A stretch of 64,000 nt of DNA from Microbacterium sp. zg-B96 (lineage in GTDB: Bacteria > Actinomycetota > Actinomycetes > Actinomycetales > Microbacteriaceae). This document shows, in pieces, positions 7,318 to 15,950 of the stretch (position 1 is its first letter; the number at the start of each line of letters is the position of its first letter). A program made the position numbers and the translations under genes. Below the pieces are notes generated by a model. That model did no database searches. It had not been told where the DNA came from and worked only from the letters and a program-made list of their open reading frames with translations. The DNA lies in NCBI RefSeq assembly GCF_030246865.1, contig NZ_CP126738.1, forward strand, positions 2,728,001 to 2,792,000, in the 5' to 3' direction.

Positions 7318-10300
7318 TCAGCGGGTGGAGGGCGGGGCGGCGGAGGTCAGGGTCGCGGCGGTGGTGCCGGGGGCGACGGCGTCGATCAGGGCCAGCAGGG
7401 CCTGATTCAGCCGGGTCAGCTGCAGCGACACCCGCGCCGCCGCTTCGGATGCCACGGCGAAGTCCTCCGCCGGATGCAGTCGCTCGGGGAGCCGCCCCGC
7501 GAGCACGTCGCGCGCGGCCTGTACGTTCTCGTCGGTCGCCTGCACGAGCGCACCCCAATCCGCAGCCTCCGGCATCGACGGGTGGATGCGGGTCACGGCA
7601 CGGCCAAGGCGACGGGCGTAGTACAGCGCCGACCACAGCGCCGTCAGCTGAGCCTCGATGCCATCCGCACGCAACGCGCCCGGATTGCGCCGGACGGGCT
7701 TGGCGAGCTCCTCCAGCTGCATCATCAGCCGGCCGAGCTGGCTCTCCCGCTCCGCCCGCGCGTCCCGCTCGAGCGCGACACCGCCTACGAGTGGTGCCAG
7801 CTGGTCCTGGAGGAGCGCGCCGGTCTCGTCGAGGATGTGGCCCATGCTCGCCACCACGCGCGTACCGGTGCGGGTGGGCAGCACGACGGCGGCGATCACG
7901 GCCGCCACGACCGCACCGATCGCGGTCTCCACCAGCCGGATCTGCACCGTCTCGACATCGAGGGTGCCCTGCAGGTCGTACATCGTCGCCAGCATCAGGG
8001 TGACCCAGAAGCCCATCCACGCCGGGGCCACCGACCGCGACAGCGTCATGAAGAACACGCTCACGATCAGCAGCGGAAAGGCCCAGAGCGCGCTGTGCCC
8101 CGCGACGATCGCCAGGCCGAAGGCGATGCCGGAGCCGGCCATCGTCGCGACGATGCGCTGAATCGCCTTGCGTCGCGTCTCACCATCGGAGTCGCTGATC
8201 ACCCGGAACGCCGGCATCGCCGCCCAGTACTGGTGACTGGTGGACACGAGGCTCCCCAGGAATAGCGCGAGGCCCGTGGCGAACCCTGCCTGCACCGCCT
8301 GCCTGTCGCTGGGACGCAGCCCACCGGCCTCCGCCGCCGGGGCGGCATGCGCCGTCGATCGTGCCGCGGTAGCCTCCGTGGTGGCGGCGCTATCCGTGGC
8401 GACGCCTTCCGTCGTGGCGGCGCTATCCGTGGCGACGCCCTCTGTCTCCGCGCCGCGCGGGCCGCCGGAATCCGCCTCGCCGGTCCCATCGTGGGCGAGC
8501 TGCAGCAGCCGCAACCCGTCGACCGCTTCGAGGAGCTCGACCGTGGCGAACAGGATGCCGCGCACCTCGGGAGCAAGTCCGTGCGGCGGCTGCCATGGCG
8601 CGCGCCGCACCGGGGGTGCCGTACCCGACGCGCCGTCCCGGAACGTGCTCAGTTCGAGACGCACCGCCACGAGATCGGCCGCCAGCCTCGCGCGTTCCTC
8701 CGGTGTGATCGAGGTACGCGACACGACCGGCAGCAGCGCCTGCAGGTTCTCCGCCGCCAACTGCACGTCGAACACGCGGATGCGCAGTGTGCGCGCTCGC
8801 TCGGGCGACATCTGCGCGGGCGTCAGCCTGTCGATCGGCCCGCTGATCTGGTCGACCGTGCGCTCCAGCGCCGCACGCTCGGCGAGGAGCGCGCGCACCA
8901 GCCGCCGGTCGGTGCGGCCGGTCGACACGAGATCGACCATCGTGTCCACGAGCACCCCGACGCGCTCGTAGAGGGCGGCGATCCCGCCGTCGAGCTGACG
9001 GGGGACGGTGGGCTCCGGGATGGTCTGCGCGAGCCAGGCGGCCGCGAGTCCCGCGACGGCGCACGCCAGCGTGCTGAGGATCGCGCCGGGGGTGAGACCG
9101 ATGAGCAGGCTGAAGTAGAACGTCACGAACCCCAGTTGCGCCAGCGCCGTCAGTCGGCGGAATCTGCGCAGCCACACCGCCACTGCCGCCACGATCGCCA
9201 TGGCGACCGCGATGGCGACGGGATCTTTCGGCAGCAGGCTGCCGAAGGTGATCGCGAACGCGACCGGGATGACCGCGACCGCCGTCGCTGCCAGCCGCGC
9301 CCGCGCCGTCGCGCCGGCGGCCACCGAGGGCGTGGCGAACAGCGCGATCATCGCGGCGATCGTTGCGCTGCCCGTGGCGGCCACCGACATGACGTTCGTC
9401 GCGATCGCCGCCAGGACGACCGCCACCGCGACGGCGGCAAGACTTCGCAGCGCATCGGTCACCCGCACCCGGCCGGGATCGATGAACAGCAGCTGCCGCC
9501 GCACCCAGGCCGTAGGTCCGAAGGGACGCCGACCGCTGCCGGAAGGGTCTTCGCCCGGTGCCGGGATGATCGGCACCCGGGGGCCGGTGATCGCGGCCGG
9601 CAACGGTGTGCCGGGCGTACGGTCGAGGGCGCCCGCGCCCGCCGTGGCGGCGAGGCCCCGGTAGACGGGCTGGTAGTCCAGGTCACGGCTGACGGCGGCC
9701 AGCAGCGTCTGCGCCTCGACGTCGAACGCGAGCCACTGCGTGTAGCGACGGTGGGCGTCGTCCGGGTCGATGGTCCCCGACGAGCGGACGAGCGCGGCCG
9801 CACGTCGTTCCACGGTGAGGAACCGCAGCACTCCGGGGTCGATGCTGCGCCTTCGCCCCGGTTCCCGAAACGCCGCCACCTCTTGGGCGAACTGCTCGAC
9901 CCGCACCGGCGCGGGAGCCGATGGCACGGGGACGCGCAGCATCCGCCGCAGCCGTGACTGCAGCTCCTCGAGGTGATCGGCCAACGGTACGAGCGCCGGT
10001 TGCGTTGCGGCCGCACTCGCCGTCGGCATCCCCCAGCGCAGCGCCCCGACCACCCCCGCCGTCATGTACAGGCTGAACGGCAGGGAGACCTGATCCCGTC
10101 CGCTCTGGAGGTAGTACGCCAGCGGGTTTCGGCCAAGTCCAGCCGAGTAGGCGCTCAGCGGCTCGATGATCGAGCCGAGCCACGGATCGAGACGGCGCGG
10201 CCGGCCATCGGGAAAATACGGCGCGAGCACGTCGATGGGGTCGGGGATGCCGCGCCCGGCCCGGAAGTAGCGCGCCGACAGGGTGCGCAGCGCCCGCCCG

Positions 10301-10767
10301 ACCCCGGCCACGCCGGAGACGAACGCCAGGACGAGCACGCCCACCAGCACGGCGACCACCGCCTGCACGACGGCGATCACGAGCAGCGCGTCGTCGTCGC
10401 CCGTACTGCCGCGGACGAGCTGCGACGCGGGCCACGCGCCGAGGTACAGCGCGTGCGCATAGTCCGCGTCGGCATCCCGTGCGGCGAGCATGGCGCCGAA
10501 GTAGATGAGGCTGAAGCCGGCGATGATGCCACACACCCACCACACGATCGCCGTGACCATGAGCAGCGAACCCGCCTGGCGCAGGGCGGCCGGCCGCCGT
10601 GCGCGCCGCAACCGCCGCGTCACTCCGCGCAGCAGCACCCACTCACCGCGCACGAGACGGTTCACGACGGGGCCGCCGGCGTCGGCGTCCAGCACGGTGA
10701 CCAGCGCGTCACCCAGTGTCACCAGCACCAGAAGCGCCCCGCCGAGGAGCCATGCGGTCGCGCTCAC
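7318..10767 (-). CDS. Large FUSC-family membrane protein with an extra N-terminal membrane domain
   Basis: 1149 residues. Three parts can be seen. Residues 1-250 hold about four hydrophobic helices in an arrangement reminiscent of two-TM ion channel proteins (IAGFSLIYFGAM...) but without a TVGYG-type filter. Residues about 440-600 form a first FUSC-like membrane block followed by a long helical cytoplasmic region. Residues about 810-960 form a second FUSC block (RLVETAIGAVVAAVIAAVVLP). FUSC proteins include aromatic-acid exporters such as AaeB; substrate unknown here. Before the second block is a low-complexity linker with an 11-residue repeat encoded by a 33-bp duplication (8381-8439). GTG start overlaps the DUF1275 gene stop by 4 bp, so the two are co-translated. 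Confidence 0.85.
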   Translation of the reverse strand: MSATAWLLGGALLVLVTLGDALVTVLDADAGGPVVNRLVRGEWVLLRGVTRRLRRARRPAALRQAGSLLMVTAIVWWVCGIIAGFSLIYFGAMLAARDADADYAHALYLGAWPASQLVRGSTGDDDALLVIAVVQAVVAVLVGVLVLAFVSGVAGVGRALRTLSARYFRAGRGIPDPIDVLAPYFPDGRPRRLDPWLGSIIEPLSAYSAGLGRNPLAYYLQSGRDQVSLPFSLYMTAGVVGALRWGMPTASAAATQPALVPLADHLEELQSRLRRMLRVPVPSAPAPVRVEQFAQEVAAFREPGRRRSIDPGVLRFLTVERRAAALVRSSGTIDPDDAHRRYTQWLAFDVEAQTLLAAVSRDLDYQPVYRGLAATAGAGALDRTPGTPLPAAITGPRVPIIPAPGEDPSGSGRRPFGPTAWVRRQLLFIDPGRVRVTDALRSLAAVAVAVVLAAIATNVMSVAATGSATIAAMIALFATPSVAAGATARARLAATAVAVIPVAFAITFGSLLPKDPVAIAVAMAIVAAVAVWLRRFRRLTALAQLGFVTFYFSLLIGLTPGAILSTLACAVAGLAAAWLAQTIPEPTVPRQLDGGIAALYERVGVLVDTMVDLVSTGRTDRRLVRALLAERAALERTVDQISGPIDRLTPAQMSPERARTLRIRVFDVQLAAENLQALLPVVSRTSITPEERARLAADLVAVRLELSTFRDGASGTAPPVRRAPWQPPHGLAPEVRGILFATVELLEAVDGLRLLQLAHDGTGEADSGGPRGAETEGVATDSAATTEGVATDSAATTEATAARSTAHAAPAAEAGGLRPSDRQAVQAGFATGLALFLGSLVSTSHQYWAAMPAFRVISDSDGETRRKAIQRIVATMAGSGIAFGLAIVAGHSALWAFPLLIVSVFFMTLSRSVAPAWMGFWVTLMLATMYDLQGTLDVETVQIRLVETAIGAVVAAVIAAVVLPTRTGTRVVASMGHILDETGALLQDQLAPLVGGVALERDARAERESQLGRLMMQLEELAKPVRRNPGALRADGIEAQLTALWSALYYARRLGRAVTRIHPSMPEAADWGALVQATDENVQAARDVLAGRLPERLHPAEDFAVASEAAARVSLQLTRLNQALLALIDAVAPGTTAATLTSAAPPSTR
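8381..8439. repeat. 33-bp tandem duplication inside the FUSC gene
   Basis: A 26-base stretch beginning GTGGCGGCGC at 8381-8406 recurs at 8414-8439, giving a 33-bp period. It encodes two copies of an 11-residue unit (T-E-G-V-A-T-D-S-A-A-T type) in the linker before the second FUSC block. Being in frame, it lengthens the linker without breaking the gene. Confidence 0.85.
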
Positions 10768-11480
10768 AGCCGATCCCGGGAGCGGTGTCCCACCACCGCG
10801 GCGGATGCCGCGACGATGCTTGCCACCAGAATCCCGACAGCGAATGCGTCAGCGGCGAGAACACCCCCGACGGCGGCACCCAGCCCCATCAGCACGATCG
10901 CCAGCATCCGGCGCAGCACGCCGAGATCGCGCAGGCCCACGCCGAGGAAGAGAGTCATGCCCAGCCCCACCGTCGTACTCGAAACCGCGACCGTGATGAT
11001 CTGCGACACCGCCACCTGCACCGCTGCCGCCCCCTGCGCCCCCATCGCGAACGACAGCACCGCCGTCACCGTGAAGGCGGATGCCGCGAACCGATGAGGC
11101 GGCCAGACGGCGGTCGCCGCCGCCACCAGCATGAGCAGGACGGCCACGCCCGCGACGACCGCGGTCGTACGTGACGTCCATCTCGGCGGTTCACCCCGTC
11201 CGATGCGACCGGCCACGGCAGCACCCAGCAGGAACCAGCCGAGCGAGAACAGCGCCGGCCCCCAATCGGTGCCGCCCGCACCGACCGCCCCCATGCTCAG
11301 CAGCAGCACGTTCCCCGACATGTTCGACGTGAACACGCCGTTCAGCGAGATCCAGCTGAGGGCGTCGACGATCCCCGTCCCGAAGGTCAGCGCGAGGAGA
11401 CACCCGACATGGACACGCGACACTCCGTGACCCTGCGGATCGTCGTCGAACCACGTCCCTTCGAGAGAAGCCGCGCGCAT
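10764..11480 (-). CDS. YoaK family (DUF1275) membrane protein
   Basis: 238 residues with about six hydrophobic helices. The N-terminal signature of DUF1275 is clear: GTGIVDALSWISLNGVFTSNMSGNVLLLSMG. The biochemical role of the family is not established. It is the first gene of a two-gene unit with the FUSC protein (GTGA overlap), which suggests a joint membrane function, possibly export. The ATG at 11480 was taken; the first 20 residues are hydrophilic and a start further in is possible. Confidence 0.88.
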   Translation of the reverse strand: MRAASLEGTWFDDDPQGHGVSRVHVGCLLALTFGTGIVDALSWISLNGVFTSNMSGNVLLLSMGAVGAGGTDWGPALFSLGWFLLGAAVAGRIGRGEPPRWTSRTTAVVAGVAVLLMLVAAATAVWPPHRFAASAFTVTAVLSFAMGAQGAAAVQVAVSQIITVAVSSTTVGLGMTLFLGVGLRDLGVLRRMLAIVLMGLGAAVGGVLAADAFAVGILVASIVAASAAVVGHRSRDRL

Positions 11481-11636
11481 GACGTCTCACCGAACGGGGT
11501 GCGGCACCGCGTGCAGGTGGCTGCCCCTCGAGCGCTCGACGTCGGTCATGCGGGCGAGCTTAGGTGGCCCCGGAGACGGCGGACAGGGGGGTTGACACAC
11601 CCCTCGTCCCCGCGCCGCGGTAAACTCGAATTCTGC

Positions 11637-11728
11637 CTGCGCACAGTCGCAGGGTGGCCGACCGGGGTTCCTCCGGCGGTCCGAGGCTAGAAACCTCCGG
11701 CATCTCTCACCCAGACCCCCGGAGGTTT
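11637..11728 (+). promoter_or_regulatory. Structured leader with Shine-Dalgarno-sequestering hairpin before the MFS gene
   Basis: Three consecutive hairpins can be drawn: H1 (11637-11652, CTGCG/CGCAG), H2 (11660-11681, GACCG/CGGTC or an alternative CCGG pair), and H3, in which AAACCTCCGG (11691-11700) pairs perfectly with CCGGAGGTTT (11719-11728) and is followed by more T residues. H3 includes the GGAGG ribosome binding site (11721-11725) of the gene starting at 11733, so it could act as a terminator, as a translational lock, or both. A second anti-SD segment (CCTCCGG, 11670-11676) upstream offers an alternative pairing. TAAACT at 11621-11626 is a possible -10 element. The inducing signal is unknown. 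Confidence 0.7.
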
Positions 11729-11732
11729 TTCT

Positions 11733-13169
11733 ATGTCTACACCCATGTCCGGGCGCACCCGTTGGTGGGCCCTGGCGGTCCTCTCCCTCACGCAACTCGT
11801 GGTGGTGCTGGACGGCACGATCGTGAACATCGCACTCCCTCAAGCCCAGATCGCGCTCGATCTGACCGACAGTGCGCGGCAGTGGGTGGTGACCGCCTAC
11901 GCCCTCGCGTTCGGCGCGCTGCTGCTGCTCGGTGGCCGCATCGCGGACTACTGGGGCCGCAAGCGCACCTACATGGTCGGCATGGTCGGCTTCGGCCTCG
12001 CGTCACTGTGGGGCGGGCTCGCGCAGTCCGGCTTCGAACTCATCGCCGCCCGCGGCCTGCAGGGCGTCTTCGCGGCGCTGCTGGCACCGGCAGCCCTCGC
12101 CCTCCTGACAGTCACGTTCCCGTCCGGCCGCGACCGCAACACCGCCTTCGCCGTGTTCGGCACCGTGGCCGGTGCCGGCGCCGCCGTGGGGCTGGCGCTC
12201 GGCGGTGTGCTGACGGAGTTCCTCAGCTGGCGGTGGTGCCTGCTGGTGAACATCTTCTTCGTGATCATCGGCATCGTCGGTGCGCTGCTGTTCCTGCGCG
12301 AATCCAGGGCCGAAGGCGACAACCGGTACGACGTCTGGGGCGCCGCCACCGTCACGCTCGGCCTCGGCTCGCTGGTGTACGGCTTCAGCCTCGCCGAGCA
12401 CGGCTGGGGCAGCCCCTCGACGATCCTCTTCCTCGCCGTGGGCGTGGCGCTCATCGCACTGTTCGTGTGGATCGAGACGAAGGTGGACCAGCCGCTGCTG
12501 CCGCTGCGCGTGGTCACCCACCGCGTGCGTGCCGGCGCGTTCCTGATCCAGGCCGTTGCCGGCAGCGTCATGATCGGCGCGACGCTGTACCTCACATTCC
12601 ACCTGCAGCTGGTGATGGGCATGTCGGCCCTCGAGGCTGGGCTTGCGAGCCTGCCGCTGCCGCTGGGGACCATGGTCACCGCGCCGATCGTGACGAAGCT
12701 GCTCGCGCGCATCGGCGCGCGTCCGCTGATGATCACCGGCCCGATCGTGGTGGCAGCGGCCCTGCTGCTGCTGTCGCGCATCACCGGCGGCGCGTACGCC
12801 GTCGAGGTGCTGGCCCCGCTCATCGTGATGGGTGCCGGTATGGCGTTCATCTTCGTGCCGCTGCAGAACCTGGCGCTGGCCGGCGTCCCGGCGCACGATG
12901 CCGGTATCGCCTCGGCCACCGCCAACTCGGCGATGCAGATCGGCGGTTCGATCGGCCTGAGCGTCTTCACCGCGATCTACGCCTCGGTCGTCGGCCCGCA
13001 CGGTGCCGGCCTGCCGCCGGCAAGCGCCCTGATCGACGGGTACAGCGCGGCGTTCATCGCGGCTGCCGTCGGCATGGTCATCGCCGCAGTCATCGCGATC
13101 GTCTTCATCCGCGGCCCCCGGCACGAGATGATCCCCGGCAGCGGCGCGGCATCGGTCGCGCACAGCTGA
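11733..13169 (+). CDS. MFS drug efflux transporter, DHA2 (EmrB/QacA-like, 14-TM) family
   Basis: 478 residues with about 14 hydrophobic helices, the length usual for DHA2 proton-driven multidrug exporters. Family motifs are visible: LDGTIVNIALPQAQ in the first helix, QWVVTAYALAFGALLLLGGRIADYWGRKRTY (motif A) after the second, and a proline/glycine-rich motif C region around residues 140-160 (GAGAAVGLALGG). Substrate unknown. Start ATG at 11733 lies 7 nt after GGAGG, which is inside the leader hairpin; expression is therefore probably controlled at the RNA level. No regulator gene is adjacent. Confidence 0.93.
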   Translation: MSTPMSGRTRWWALAVLSLTQLVVVLDGTIVNIALPQAQIALDLTDSARQWVVTAYALAFGALLLLGGRIADYWGRKRTYMVGMVGFGLASLWGGLAQSGFELIAARGLQGVFAALLAPAALALLTVTFPSGRDRNTAFAVFGTVAGAGAAVGLALGGVLTEFLSWRWCLLVNIFFVIIGIVGALLFLRESRAEGDNRYDVWGAATVTLGLGSLVYGFSLAEHGWGSPSTILFLAVGVALIALFVWIETKVDQPLLPLRVVTHRVRAGAFLIQAVAGSVMIGATLYLTFHLQLVMGMSALEAGLASLPLPLGTMVTAPIVTKLLARIGARPLMITGPIVVAAALLLLSRITGGAYAVEVLAPLIVMGAGMAFIFVPLQNLALAGVPAHDAGIASATANSAMQIGGSIGLSVFTAIYASVVGPHGAGLPPASALIDGYSAAFIAAAVGMVIAAVIAIVFIRGPRHEMIPGSGAASVAHS

Positions 13170-13209
13170 CCCGACGCAGCTGCCGCATGCGGCGGGTTAG
13201 GCTCGCCGC

Positions 13210-14010
13210 ATGCCGCAGCGCCTGGATGGAACCGTCAATTTCCGCGACACCGGCGGGATGCCGCTGGCATCAGGTGGCACCACCCGGGAGGGCGTGCTCT
13301 ACCGCTCGGATGCCCTGAGCGGCCTGACCCCCGAAGGCCTGGAGCAGCTCGCCGCGACCGATATCGACGTGATCGTCGACTTCCGGACGCCCTTCGAGCA
13401 GCAGATGGCCCCCGACCGGCTGCCGGCCAGCCGCACGTTCCGCACTCTCCAGTTGCCGCTGCTCGAGGGAGCACTCACCGCGCTCGCCCAGCAAGCCATG
13501 CAGACCGGCCAGCAGGCGGGGAATCCGGATGCCGCAGCGCGGGCGATCGGCGATGCACTGGAGCGGCTGCCGACACTGGGCACCCTCTATCTCGGGATGC
13601 TGCAGCACGCGGCATCCGCGTTCGCCGAACTCGCCCGCGCGATCGCCACGCCGTCCGCCGGCAACGAGGCCGTGCTGGTGCACTGCACCGCCGGCAAGGA
13701 CCGCACCGGGGTCGCCATCGCGCTGATCCTGGACGCCGTGGGCGCCGAGCACGACGCGATCGTCGCGGACTACACGCTGTCCGAGCGCAACCTCGTCGGG
13801 CCGTGGGCGGATCGCATGCTCGGCACCGTGGCTGCCATGGGCGTGCCGCTGACCCCGGCGCTGACCACCCTGGTCGCGGGGTCACCGGCATCCGCCATCG
13901 AGGAGGCCCTCGCGTGGGTCCATGCCCAGGGCGGCGCGGCGGCATACCTCGGCACCGGCGGCCTCACCGACGACGAACTCACAGCGCTGCGCGCACGCCT
14001 GACGGCCTGA
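13210..14010 (+). CDS. Tyrosine-protein phosphatase (PtpB-like)
   Basis: 266 residues. The signature HCTAGKDRTG spans residues 158-167 with catalytic Cys159; the Lys-Asp after the Cys loop is characteristic of the PtpB/triple-specificity group that also acts on phosphoserine or phosphoinositides. The N-terminal NFRDTGG motif is typical of these enzymes. Whether this one is secreted is unclear, as no signal peptide is seen. TAGGCT (13198-13203) lies 6 nt before the ATG, indicating a leaderless mRNA separate from the MFS gene 40 bp upstream. Confidence 0.9.
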   Translation: MPQRLDGTVNFRDTGGMPLASGGTTREGVLYRSDALSGLTPEGLEQLAATDIDVIVDFRTPFEQQMAPDRLPASRTFRTLQLPLLEGALTALAQQAMQTGQQAGNPDAAARAIGDALERLPTLGTLYLGMLQHAASAFAELARAIATPSAGNEAVLVHCTAGKDRTGVAIALILDAVGAEHDAIVADYTLSERNLVGPWADRMLGTVAAMGVPLTPALTTLVAGSPASAIEEALAWVHAQGGAAAYLGTGGLTDDELTALRARLTA

Positions 14011-14056
14011 ACGCCCGCCGTTCGAGTGTCAACTGCCACCCGAACGCGCGGCGGCG

Positions 14057-14356
14057 TCAGATCTCGAGGTCGACGGCCACGCGGTCGGAGCGGATGCCGC
14101 CGATGAACGCGGCGACCTCCTTGTGCGCGGGGTGCTCCTGGTAGGCATCGAGGCCTGCGACGTCGTCGAAGTCCGCGACGAGGGCGAGCTCCCAGTTGCC
14201 GGGGAGGTCGAGCGCGTTCGCGCCGGCGCTCATCGAGCGCAGCGTCGGAACGACACCGACCAGCGCCTCCAGCCGGCGGCCCGCCTCGGCGGCCTGCTCG
14301 GTGCGCGTCGCCGCGTCGTCGGCGGCGAGCTTGAATGCCACGATGTGACGGATCAT
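14057..14356 (-). CDS. Dabb (stress-responsive A/B barrel) domain protein
   Basis: 99 residues, a single dimeric alpha/beta-barrel domain beginning MIRHIVAFKL, typical of the Dabb family, with a DFDDVAGLDAYQEHPAHKEV segment near the end. The function is not established for most members. The ATG at 14356 overlaps the stop of the glutaredoxin-like gene (ATGA), giving a three-gene unit rhodanese - glutaredoxin-like - Dabb on the minus strand. Confidence 0.9.
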   Translation of the reverse strand: MIRHIVAFKLAADDAATRTEQAAEAGRRLEALVGVVPTLRSMSAGANALDLPGNWELALVADFDDVAGLDAYQEHPAHKEVAAFIGGIRSDRVAVDLEI

Positions 14357-14610
14357 CCGGGGACCTCCTCGGTCAGCGCCGCGCGCAGCCGGTCGGCCGA
14401 GACGCGCCAGTGTGCGTGCAGCCGGCCGTCGACGAGGACGACCGGGATCTTCTCCCACCACGCGTCGTACAGCGCGGGGTCGTCGAGGATCGACCTCTCC
14501 TGCACCGCGACGCGGTCTTCGGGGAGTTCGGCGACGACGGTCTCCACGATCTCGCGCGCGACGTCACACAGGTGACAGTCGGGCTTGGAGATCAGGGTGA
14601 TCGTGGTCAC
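14353..14610 (-). CDS. Glutaredoxin-like (DUF836) protein
   Basis: 85 residues from a GTG start. Thioredoxin-fold with redox motif CHLC at residues 12-15 (ISKPDCHLCDVA) and a cis-proline region KIPVVLVDG. Likely a small cytoplasmic thiol reductase; partner unknown. Start chosen because it begins the first beta strand of the fold and lies one base beyond the rhodanese stop. Upstream in-frame codons are antisense-like Arg/Ser-rich sequence. Confidence 0.88.
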   Translation of the reverse strand: MTTITLISKPDCHLCDVAREIVETVVAELPEDRVAVQERSILDDPALYDAWWEKIPVVLVDGRLHAHWRVSADRLRAALTEEVPG

Positions 14611-14611
14611 G

Positions 14612-14905
14612 TCAGTGCTCGATCGGGAAACCCGCCGCGACCCAGTCGCTCGTGCCGCCGTCGACGTTCGTCGCGTCGTAACCGCGCTGCGTGAGCGCGG
14701 TGACGACCTGACCGGAGCGGCCGCCGACCTGGCAGATGACGTCGAACGGCTCGTCAGGGAGCCGGTCGAGCTGGTCGCCCAACTGTGACATCGGCAGGTT
14801 GATCGCCCCCGGCACGTGGCCGGCGGCGAACTCATGCTCTTCGCGCACGTCGATGAGCGGCGTGCCTTGGCGCTCCCGCAGCTGCTGAACGGTGATCGAC
14901 TTCAT
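14612..14905 (-). CDS. Rhodanese-like sulfurtransferase domain protein
   Basis: 97 residues, single rhodanese domain. The active-site loop CQVGGRS contains Cys58, so a sulfur-transfer activity is possible; LIDVREEHEFAAGHVPGAINLP is the standard substrate-side motif. Followed at one base by the glutaredoxin-like gene, which could act as its thiol partner (inference). A purine-rich SD (AAAGGAGT) precedes the ATG. Confidence 0.9.
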   Translation of the reverse strand: MKSITVQQLRERQGTPLIDVREEHEFAAGHVPGAINLPMSQLGDQLDRLPDEPFDVICQVGGRSGQVVTALTQRGYDATNVDGGTSDWVAAGFPIEH

Positions 14906-14983
14906 GACACTCCTTTCGGCGGAACACGAAGCGCCCCCTGCGACGCGGTCATCGACCGGTCGGGGGCGCTTAGTGGATGCCGC

Positions 14984-15082
14984 TTACTTCTTGTTGCGGC
15001 GCTGGTGGCGAGTCTTGCGAAGCAGCTTGCGGTGCTTCTTCTTCGCCATGCGCTTGCGACGCTTCTTGATGACAGAACCCAC
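14984..15082 (-). CDS. Small ribosomal protein bS22-like (AURKAIP1/COX24 domain)
   Basis: 32 residues, extremely basic: begins MGSVIKKRRKRMAKKKHRK and ends QRRNKK. This matches the actinobacterial bS22 family known from mycobacterial 30S ribosomes (AURKAIP1/COX24 domain), which is only about 33 residues. GTG start with a GAGG SD 5 nt upstream. It is too short for many gene finders. Its neighbour upstream is a BldC-like regulator. Confidence 0.9.
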   Translation of the reverse strand: MGSVIKKRRKRMAKKKHRKLLRKTRHQRRNKK

Positions 15083-15162
15083 GGGAACCTCACTATGTCG
15101 GGGGTCTGGGCGCGGTGGTACCACGCCCAAGATCGGGCAAACGGAAAATGCCTCGTGCCAGT

Positions 15163-15354
15163 CTAGCCGACGTCGGCGATGGGACGTTGCAGGGCCTCGA
15201 GGACGGCACTCTCGGGGACACGGTAGCTGCGACCGAAGCGCACGGCGGGCAATTCGCCGGCGTGCACCAGGCGGTAGACGGTCATTTTCGACACGCGCAT
15301 GAGGTCGGCGACCTCAGCGACCGTCAAGAACCGCATATCAGGCAGCTCAGCCAT
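15163..15354 (-). CDS. BldC-like MerR-type helix-turn-helix protein
   Basis: 63 residues consisting of one winged HTH (FLTVAEVADLMRVSKMTVYRLVHAGELPAVRFGRSYRVPESAVLEAL), as in BldC and excisionase-family DNA-binding proteins. BldC of Streptomyces binds head-to-tail on direct repeats and controls development; the role here is unknown. It is placed immediately upstream of the bS22-like gene, and has a GAGGGGGAAA-type SD before the ATG. Confidence 0.9.
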   Translation of the reverse strand: MAELPDMRFLTVAEVADLMRVSKMTVYRLVHAGELPAVRFGRSYRVPESAVLEALQRPIADVG

Positions 15355-15478
15355 GGTTTCCCCCTCACGCTGTGGTCACTCTAGAGCGAACGGGCGACGC
15401 GTGTAAACAGGTGTGACCGGTGGTGCAGATGGGACCAGCGCGTGCTAGTCCCATCCCGACCGCGGAGCCCGGCTTCGG

Positions 15479-15883
15479 TCAGCGGCCGGGGATCTTGTTG
15501 AACACGCTGGTGAACGCGTGCTTGGCGGATGCCGCGGCCCGGCCGACCGCGTCGGCCGCCTGCGCCGCCGAGTCGTTGAGGGTGTGCGCGCCGTCGTCGG
15601 CCTCGTCTTCGAGCAGGAACGGCACGAGCCAGTCGTCCACCGCATCCAGGGGCGCCGTGGACAGGCTGTAGTAGCGGTGCTGCCCCTCCTCGCGCACGGA
15701 AACGAGCTCGGCTTCGCGCAGCACCTTCAGGTGCTTGGAGACCGTCGGCTGGCTGACGCCGAGGTCGTGCACGATGTGCGAGACGCTGGTACCACCACGC
15801 TCGCCGTTGGACGCTCGGTCGAGCAGAAGCTGCAGGATGTCCCGACGGGTGCCGTCGGCGATCACGTCGAAGATATCCGCCAT
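15479..15883 (-). CDS. ArsR-family winged-helix repressor
   Basis: 134 residues. An ArsR-type HTH occupies residues 1-85 (DGTRRDILQLLL ... SVSHIVHDLGVSQPTVSKHLKVLREAELVSVREEGQHRYYSL). No obvious metal-binding CXC motif is present, so a non-metal signal is likely. A C-terminal extension (90-134) is Ala/Asp-rich. TAACCT (minus strand, 15890-15895) lies 6 nt before the ATG, suggesting leaderless transcription divergent from the Ktr genes, a possible but unproven target. Confidence 0.9.
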   Translation of the reverse strand: MADIFDVIADGTRRDILQLLLDRASNGERGGTSVSHIVHDLGVSQPTVSKHLKVLREAELVSVREEGQHRYYSLSTAPLDAVDDWLVPFLLEDEADDGAHTLNDSAAQAADAVGRAAASAKHAFTSVFNKIPGR

Positions 15884-15950
15884 GGGGATAGGTTAGCGGC
15901 GGCCGTGCGGGAGTACCATGACACGGATCCAAGAGCGAGGGGGACGCCGC

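Noticed and set aside
11592..11626. TTGACA and TAAACT as a -35/-10 pair
   Set aside because: The gap is 23 bp, too long for a normal sigma70 promoter; only the TAAACT is kept as a possible -10.
11650..11695. Guanidine-I (ykkC) riboswitch before the MFS gene, because GGGGTTCC and GGTCCGAG occur close together
   Set aside because: The segments are closer than the aptamer allows, and the conserved third-domain sequence around AAAAGCCCGGGAGA is missing.
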